Origin: Bacteroidales bacterium
GTDB lineage: Bacteria; Bacteroidota; Bacteroidia; Bacteroidales; UBA932
Direction of reading: 5' to 3'
Assembly (NCBI GenBank): GCA_017631435.1
Contig: JAGBTG010000014.1
Location: forward strand, 1 to 45,151
Length of the DNA: 45,151 nt
Part shown: positions 44,716 to 45,151 of the stretch, one piece after another
Layout of the letters: each line of letters opens with the position of its first letter
Numbering within the stretch: position 1 is the first letter of the stretch
Made by a program: the position numbers and the translations under genes
The notes under the pieces: model-generated
What the model was told of the DNA's origin: nothing
Seen by the model: only the letters and a program-made list of their open reading frames with translations
The model's database searches: none

Positions 44716-45151
44716 TTAACCAATTTTAGTTACCTGACCAGCACCTACTGTTCTACCACCCTCACGGATTGCGAAACGTAGACCCTCATTGATAGCAACT
44801 GGGTAGATTAGCTCTACGTTGATAGTTACGTTATCACCAGGCATTACCATCTCTACACCCTCTGGAAGAAGAATCTCACCAGTTACATCCAAAGTACGGA
44901 TAAAGAACTGAGGACGGTATTTGTTGTGGAATGGAGTGTGACGACCACCCTCTTCTTTCTTCAATACATAGATCTCAGCAGTGAAGTTCTTATGAGGAGT
45001 GATAGTGTTAGGTTTAGCGATAACCTGACCTCTCTTAATCTCTTTCTTGTCAATACCACGAAGAAGTAGACCTACGTTGTCACCAGCCTCACCCTGATCT
45101 AGAAGTTTACGGAACATCTCAACACCGGTAACAGTTGATTTCTTAGGCTCC
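44716..45151 (-). CDS. tuf: elongation factor Tu, C-terminal part
   Basis: The gene runs off the right edge; 144 C-terminal residues are present, covering the end of domain 2 and all of domain 3. Diagnostic stretches are [20 protein letters not shown], then [14 protein letters not shown] and [18 protein letters not shown]. The reading frame stays open through base 45151 without a start codon that would make it complete. EF-Tu delivers aminoacyl-tRNA to the ribosome. Confidence 0.96.
   Translation of the reverse strand, partial: EPKKSTVTGVEMFRKLLDQGEAGDNVGLLLRGIDKKEIKRGQVIAKPNTITPHKNFTAEIYVLKKEEGGRHTPFHNKYRPQFFIRTLDVTGEILLPEGVEMVMPGDNVTINVELIYPVAINEGLRFAIREGGRTVGAGQVTKIG

Noticed and set aside
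1-45151. CRISPR arrays, insertion sequences, prophage, rRNA
   Set aside because: No regularly spaced repeats, transposase, integrase or rRNA sequences were seen anywhere in the window.

Overview
The window looks like chromosomal DNA of an anaerobic or microaerophilic Bacteroidota, most probably order Bacteroidales. Evidence: a complete Bat (Bacteroides aerotolerance) operon, the order tuf-trnW-secE-nusG-rplK-rplA-rplJ-rplL-rpoB-rpoC, a DUF4369/TlpA-type lipoprotein thioredoxin, a zinc-ribbon/CD225 protein next to a DUF2752 protein, and upstream boxes of the Bacteroides type (TAnnTTTG, sometimes with a TTTG about 21-22 bp upstream). Genus and species cannot be read from the sequence. It is gene-dense: by my gene boundaries only about 1.9 kb of 45 kb is non-coding, and no gene-free stretch exceeds about 180 bp. 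No phage, insertion sequence, CRISPR array or rRNA was seen.

Layout. (1) 92-8532, minus strand: moxR, a DUF58 gene, an unnamed membrane-protein gene, batA, a fused batB-batC, batD and batE, closed by a bidirectional terminator at 92-142. (2) 8595-9344, plus: truA. (3) 9394-11817, minus: exbD and exbB with their own promoter, then an FtsX/MacB-type permease gene. (4) 11898-14926, plus: an RsuA/RluB-type pseudouridine synthase with a long basic N-terminal tail, era, and an unknown exported protein. (5) 14976-22566, minus: aroK, parC, recJ, a SpoU-family RNA methyltransferase, a structured intergenic element at 20926-21049, and lysS; then an unknown exported protein at 22659-23267. (6) 23360-31504, plus: a TolC / HlyD / double ABC-2 permease export operon, aroE, ssb, purA, and the CD225 plus DUF2752 pair. 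(7) 31589-33219, minus: a thioredoxin lipoprotein and a gamma-carbonic-anhydrase-like protein. (8) 33397-45151, minus: rpoC, rpoB, an attenuator-like hairpin, rplL, rplJ, rplA, rplK, nusG, secE, tRNA-Trp and the 3' part of tuf.

How the genes work together. The Bat cluster pairs a MoxR AAA+ ATPase with von Willebrand A membrane proteins, TPR and BatD-type periplasmic modules, as an envelope chaperone-like or stress system. ExbB/ExbD supply proton-motive force to the outer membrane, with TonB encoded elsewhere. The TolC/HlyD/permease operon builds an export path, with the ATPase missing locally or absent. The right third is the core transcription/translation superoperon. The rest is housekeeping: tRNA and rRNA modification, chorismate and purine synthesis, DNA topology and repair.

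The most unusual observation is a short word, CTGTCGGGA (core GTCGGGA), present far more often than chance in both orientations and concentrated in intergenic and terminator regions. In one place two copies form an inverted pair around a terminator. This resembles the behaviour of DNA uptake sequences in other phyla. The second is the 124-bp element at 20926-21049, with nested and mutually exclusive pairings.
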